NCBI GenBank assembly: GCA_039975855.1
Contig: JBDWGH010000005.1
Span: 124,001-188,000 of the forward strand
Direction: 5' to 3'
DNA: 64,000 nt
Origin: Litorimonas sp039975855
GTDB lineage: Bacteria > Pseudomonadota > Alphaproteobacteria > Caulobacterales > Maricaulaceae
Each line of letters starts with the position of its first letter. The stretch's first letter is position 1. Under the pieces are notes generated by a model. That model was not told the DNA's origin. It was given only the letters and a program-made list of their open reading frames with translations, and searched no databases. The position numbers and the translations under genes were made by a program. Below, one piece after another: positions 61,496 to 64,000 of the stretch.

Positions 61496-62530
61496 ATGAA
61501 ACTGCTCGATGTCTTAAACGGTGAACGTACCGAAACACCGCCGATTTGGATGATGCGTCAAGCTGGTCGCCATCTACCTGAGTATTTAGAGGTACGCGCG
61601 ACCTGTAAGAATTTTATCGATTTTTGCTTTACCCCGGAAAAGGCCGCAGAAGTCACGCTCCAGCCCATTCGCCGCTATGATATGGATGCGGCTATTCTCT
61701 TTGCTGATATCCTTCTCATCCCAATTGGACTGGGCCGCAAAGTCGATTTCATCAAAGGCACAGGTCCGGTTTTGGAACCTATCGATGTGGACGGCATATC
61801 CAAGCTGACCGTGAACGGCGCTGCAGATCGTATCAATTCCGTCTGGGAGACAGTGGAACGTGTTCGGGCGGGGCTGCCAGCCGACAAAGCTCTGATTGGC
61901 TTTGCGGGCGGTCCTTGGACTGTAGCGACCTATATGATTGAAGGGAAAGGCAGCCCGAATAAGGAAATAGCCAAACGTTTTGCTTATGAAAATCCAGAGG
62001 CTATGGCGGACTTGCTGGCGGCTCTGGTAGAGAGCACAGCGGAGTATATGATTGGCCAAGCCAAGGCAGGTGCCAATGTTCTCAAAATTTTTGAGAGCTG
62101 GGCAGAAGGTCTCGCGCCTGATCTATTTGATCGTCTAGTTTTGAATCCAACGCGAGATATTATCACGCGTATTCGCGCGGCTGGTATTGATGTGCCGATT
62201 ATGGGCTTTCCGCGCGGGTCTGGTCTCAATGCCATTCGCTATGCGCATGAAACAGGGATCACAGCCATTGCGGCGGGTACACAAATGCCGCTGGATGATT
62301 TCCGCGCAACCTTACCAGAAGGCATGCCGCTCCAAGGGAATCTCGACCCGCTGGCTTTGCGCATTGGCGGGACACCGCTTTACCGTTCCGTCGAAGCCGT
62401 TCTACGCGATGCCGCAGGCGGCCCGCACATCTTCAATCTTGGCCATGGCGTCACACCGGATGTGAAAATAGAGAACGTACAAGCGGTCGTTGATCATGTT
62501 CGGGGTAAAGACCCAAATTATGTTTTATGA
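61496..62530 (+). CDS. hemE: Uroporphyrinogen decarboxylase
   Basis: Decarboxylates uroporphyrinogen III to coproporphyrinogen III in heme synthesis. The 344-residue protein has the N-terminal signature TPPIWMMRQAGRHLPEYLEVR near residue 13. It also has GFAGGPWTVATYMIEGKGS, LKIFESWAEGL, and the C-terminal LQGNLDPLAL and FNLGHGVTPD. The open frame reaches GTG 61442, but ATG 61496 (MKLLDVLNGERTE) gives the family start. The mRNA would begin inside the candidate origin, as hemE does in Caulobacter. It overlaps the next small gene by 4 bp (ATGA). Confidence 0.96.
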   Translation: MKLLDVLNGERTETPPIWMMRQAGRHLPEYLEVRATCKNFIDFCFTPEKAAEVTLQPIRRYDMDAAILFADILLIPIGLGRKVDFIKGTGPVLEPIDVDGISKLTVNGAADRINSVWETVERVRAGLPADKALIGFAGGPWTVATYMIEGKGSPNKEIAKRFAYENPEAMADLLAALVESTAEYMIGQAKAGANVLKIFESWAEGLAPDLFDRLVLNPTRDIITRIRAAGIDVPIMGFPRGSGLNAIRYAHETGITAIAAGTQMPLDDFRATLPEGMPLQGNLDPLALRIGGTPLYRSVEAVLRDAAGGPHIFNLGHGVTPDVKIENVQAVVDHVRGKDPNYVL

Positions 62531-62931
62531 TGCGAAAAGTATCTGAACCACCGCCAAGATATTGGACGAAAGAATCTATAGAAATATTGGCAGGGATTTT
62601 CTCCCTACCTAGTCATGATTCTATGCAGGATTGGGCCTATGAAGTTGCAGACCCTAAAAGATTGGATGAGTTTTTTCAGGCCTTAAAACTTCAAGAAAAT
62701 TCTGACGTCCAATTCACACTAATGGATATAATTCTACAATGTCTTGAGGAATCTGACGTAGATTTACTAAATTCTGAATTAGCTGGAGAAATTTCGAAGT
62801 ATTTGAAAGAGAATTTTTCAACCCATATTTATCAAGTTTGGTATTGGTCCGCATTTGATTCTGAAATGAAGGATTGTTTTCGAATTAGTCCATTGATTAG
62901 AGAAGTTTGGGATCAAGAGACCTATATTTAA
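62527..62931 (+). CDS. Uncharacterised small AT-rich gene after hemE
   Basis: 134-residue acidic protein, not recognised. It is rich in Glu, Asp, Leu, Tyr and Trp, with no signal peptide or membrane helix (RYWTKESIEILAGIFSL, QALKLQENSDVQFTLMDII, YQVWYWSAFDSEMKDCF). It looks helical. Its ATGA overlap with hemE suggests coupling. The coding sequence is visibly more AT-rich than hemE and its neighbours, so it may have arrived by transfer. It resembles small immunity-type proteins only in size and acidity, so I give no function. Confidence 0.6.
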   Translation: MMRKVSEPPPRYWTKESIEILAGIFSLPSHDSMQDWAYEVADPKRLDEFFQALKLQENSDVQFTLMDIILQCLEESDVDLLNSELAGEISKYLKENFSTHIYQVWYWSAFDSEMKDCFRISPLIREVWDQETYI

Positions 62932-63030
62932 TCATTCGTGTTGAATTTTTGAATCCTGATTTTGTTCTATTTACTTCGATTACAGTTTAAGTTGATATCT
63001 AAAATTGAAATGTGTCTAAGACGCTGATTC

Positions 63031-63399
63031 TCAAGTAAACACAGGTAGGAGGGGTTTGGTATCTATCCATTCTTTGATGTCGGATAGTTTGCCGTCAGTC
63101 AGTGTCGCAATTACGCAAGCTTCGGTCGAATAGATCTTTCCGGATTTGGCTGTCATTTTCAGCGTGTGATGCTGTAAATACCCATTCTCGATCGGTTCCA
63201 AGCGGTTGATGACATATTCTATGCCGTCTGCTGCGCCTAACATACGCGCCAGAAGTGTAATGTTCTCATCGACGGTTTGGGTGTGATTATCGAAATTATG
63301 CCAGATACGACAATCAGGCTGATAGCAGGCTCGGACTTTTTCATAATCTCCGTTTTGAAGATAATTTAAAAATTTTCGGGCAAAATCGAGAGTGTCCAT
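63031..63399 (-). CDS. SnoaL/NTF2-like family protein
   Basis: 122-residue alpha+beta protein of the NTF2-like (SnoaL) fold. Typical elements are FLNYLQNGDYEKVRACYQPDCRIWHNFDNH and HHTLKMTAKSGKIYSTEACVIATLTDGKLSDIKEWID. Such folds act as isomerases, hydrolases or binding proteins. No catalytic assignment is possible. I chose ATG 63399, which is preceded by AAGGAGAACCTC. The frame opens ten codons earlier. Confidence 0.82.
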   Translation of the reverse strand: MDTLDFARKFLNYLQNGDYEKVRACYQPDCRIWHNFDNHTQTVDENITLLARMLGAADGIEYVINRLEPIENGYLQHHTLKMTAKSGKIYSTEACVIATLTDGKLSDIKEWIDTKPLLPVFT

Positions 63400-63477
63400 G
63401 AGGTTCTCCTTAGCAAATTCGGCTGTCATGGATAGGGAATAGGTTTTGCCATGAAACCTCTTCCTATTTCCAATATA

Positions 63478-63506
63478 AGATAGCTGAACTTACCACCCAG
63501 CTATCT
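63478..63506. repeat. Perfect inverted repeat between MAPEG and NTF2-like genes
   Basis: AGATAGCTG (63478-63486) and CAGCTATCT (63498-63506) form a 9-bp perfect stem with an 11-nt loop. No T-tract follows on either strand, so it is not a standard intrinsic terminator. It may be an operator or an mRNA hairpin. Confidence 0.7.
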
Positions 63507-63517
63507 CATAATATTCA

Positions 63518-63928
63518 TTACACCAGCGCTTGAAGACCGATCAACAAGACGCAGGCCCAAGACACCAAATAAACGGGTGTGCGGACAAACGGGATCCCGA
63601 GTGTGTAAACAACGGCATGACCGATACGGGCGAAGAAAAACACCATTGTGAGCGTGCCAATCAAAGCATAACTTTCACTCCCTGCGAGAACAGAGGCCGC
63701 AAGAATGACAGCGATAAAAGCTGGCAGGGTTTCGACCATGTTCAAATGGGCGCGCTGAGACCTTTGTGCCCAAAGCGGCACTTCTGGTGATTTCGCAGGA
63801 AAACCTTCAGGATAATTATTCAAGAAAGTTGGCAGGCCCCAAACAAAGAGCCTTGCTAAAATATATGGGGTCCAAAGAAGGACAGTCAGGACGCCACTTA
63901 AGGCGAGATATGTATATGCGGTTTCCAT
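63518..63928 (-). CDS. MAPEG family membrane protein
   Basis: 136-residue protein with four hydrophobic helices: about residues 5-25, 62-84, 90-112 and 117-135. The loop between the first two, RSQRAHLNMVETLPAFIAVILAA, is the MAPEG hallmark (membrane-associated proteins in eicosanoid and glutathione metabolism). FFFARIGHAVVYTLGIPFVRTPVYL follows. Bacterial MAPEG proteins may bind glutathione, with roles mostly unknown. It has AGGAAACTC-like bases before ATG 63928. Confidence 0.85.
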   Translation of the reverse strand: METAYTYLALSGVLTVLLWTPYILARLFVWGLPTFLNNYPEGFPAKSPEVPLWAQRSQRAHLNMVETLPAFIAVILAASVLAGSESYALIGTLTMVFFFARIGHAVVYTLGIPFVRTPVYLVSWACVLLIGLQALV

Positions 63929-64000
63929 AGGAGTTTCCTCTGTGTTCCCGATATTTCTGCGGGAATTAAAATTAGAAATGGCCGACGCAGAATTCTACGT

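Noticed and set aside
63478..63506. Inverted repeat as an intrinsic terminator for the MAPEG gene
   Set aside because: No T-run follows on the minus strand. Kept only as an inverted repeat.
1..64000. tRNA, rRNA, tmRNA, CRISPR arrays, insertion sequences, prophage
   Set aside because: Reading the intergenic regions, I saw no T-loop plus cloverleaf pattern, no regularly spaced repeat-spacer array, no transposase or integrase, and no phage genes. A covariance-model scan would be decisive.

Overview
The window is chromosomal DNA of an alphaproteobacterium close to Caulobacterales/Maricaulales (Hyphomonadaceae-like). The evidence is the gene set and order (mnmE-mnmG-rsmG-parA-parB, leuS-lptE-holA, dnaQ-coaE-aroE-maf-ppsR next to hemE), a CenR-type response regulator, and an intergenic region between the ppsR (DUF299) gene and hemE. 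That is the pair of genes that flanks the replication origin Cori in Caulobacter crescentus. Genus cannot be assigned from the sequence. I found no tRNA, rRNA, insertion sequence, prophage or CRISPR array.

Layout. 0.1-16 kb is metabolic and housekeeping: accA, a TorF-like outer-membrane protein, secA, a parvulin-type lipoprotein, argJ, mutT, a methylcrotonyl-CoA carboxylase-like pair, acsA, an SMP-30-like protein, DUF4345 and a saccharopine dehydrogenase-like reductase. 16-27 kb has a LysR regulator, ubiE, an EamA transporter, a phytanoyl-CoA dioxygenase-like enzyme, an ATP-grasp enzyme, an adenosine kinase, a 428-bp gene-free interval with an orphan terminator (candidate small RNA), a MarR regulator, lolA, xth and cenR. 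27-38 kb is the more accessory part: an L,D-transpeptidase/beta-propeller lipoprotein operon, an isochorismatase-fold protein with Ser in place of Cys, yggS, a ThiE-like/GNAT fusion, a membrane-anchored trypsin-like protein, unknown secreted or membrane proteins, a Pro-rich-tail porin and a LuxR solo. 38-48 kb has leuS-lptE-holA-mscS plus membrane proteins and a LytTR regulator.

48.7-62.5 kb is the origin domain. parB, parA, rsmG, mnmG and mnmE run leftward. Two identical parS-like 16-mers lie at 51195 and 53269, about 8-10 kb from the putative origin. dnaQ is followed by coaE-aroE-maf-ppsR, the last four chained by 4-bp overlaps. The origin candidate (61001-61495) holds DnaA-box-like sequences, a TCCCCA element, a 14-bp palindrome and four GANTC (CcrM-type) sites within 102 bp. 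hemE leaves rightward, followed by an AT-rich orphan gene, an NTF2-like protein and a MAPEG protein.

Most genes are ordinary core genes. The observations most worth a second look are the oriC/parS domain, a carboxyltransferase gene whose conserved N-terminus is open but has an ATC codon at the expected start, the candidate small RNA at 22.9-23.1 kb, the ThiE/GNAT fusion, and the YkuD/beta-propeller pair.
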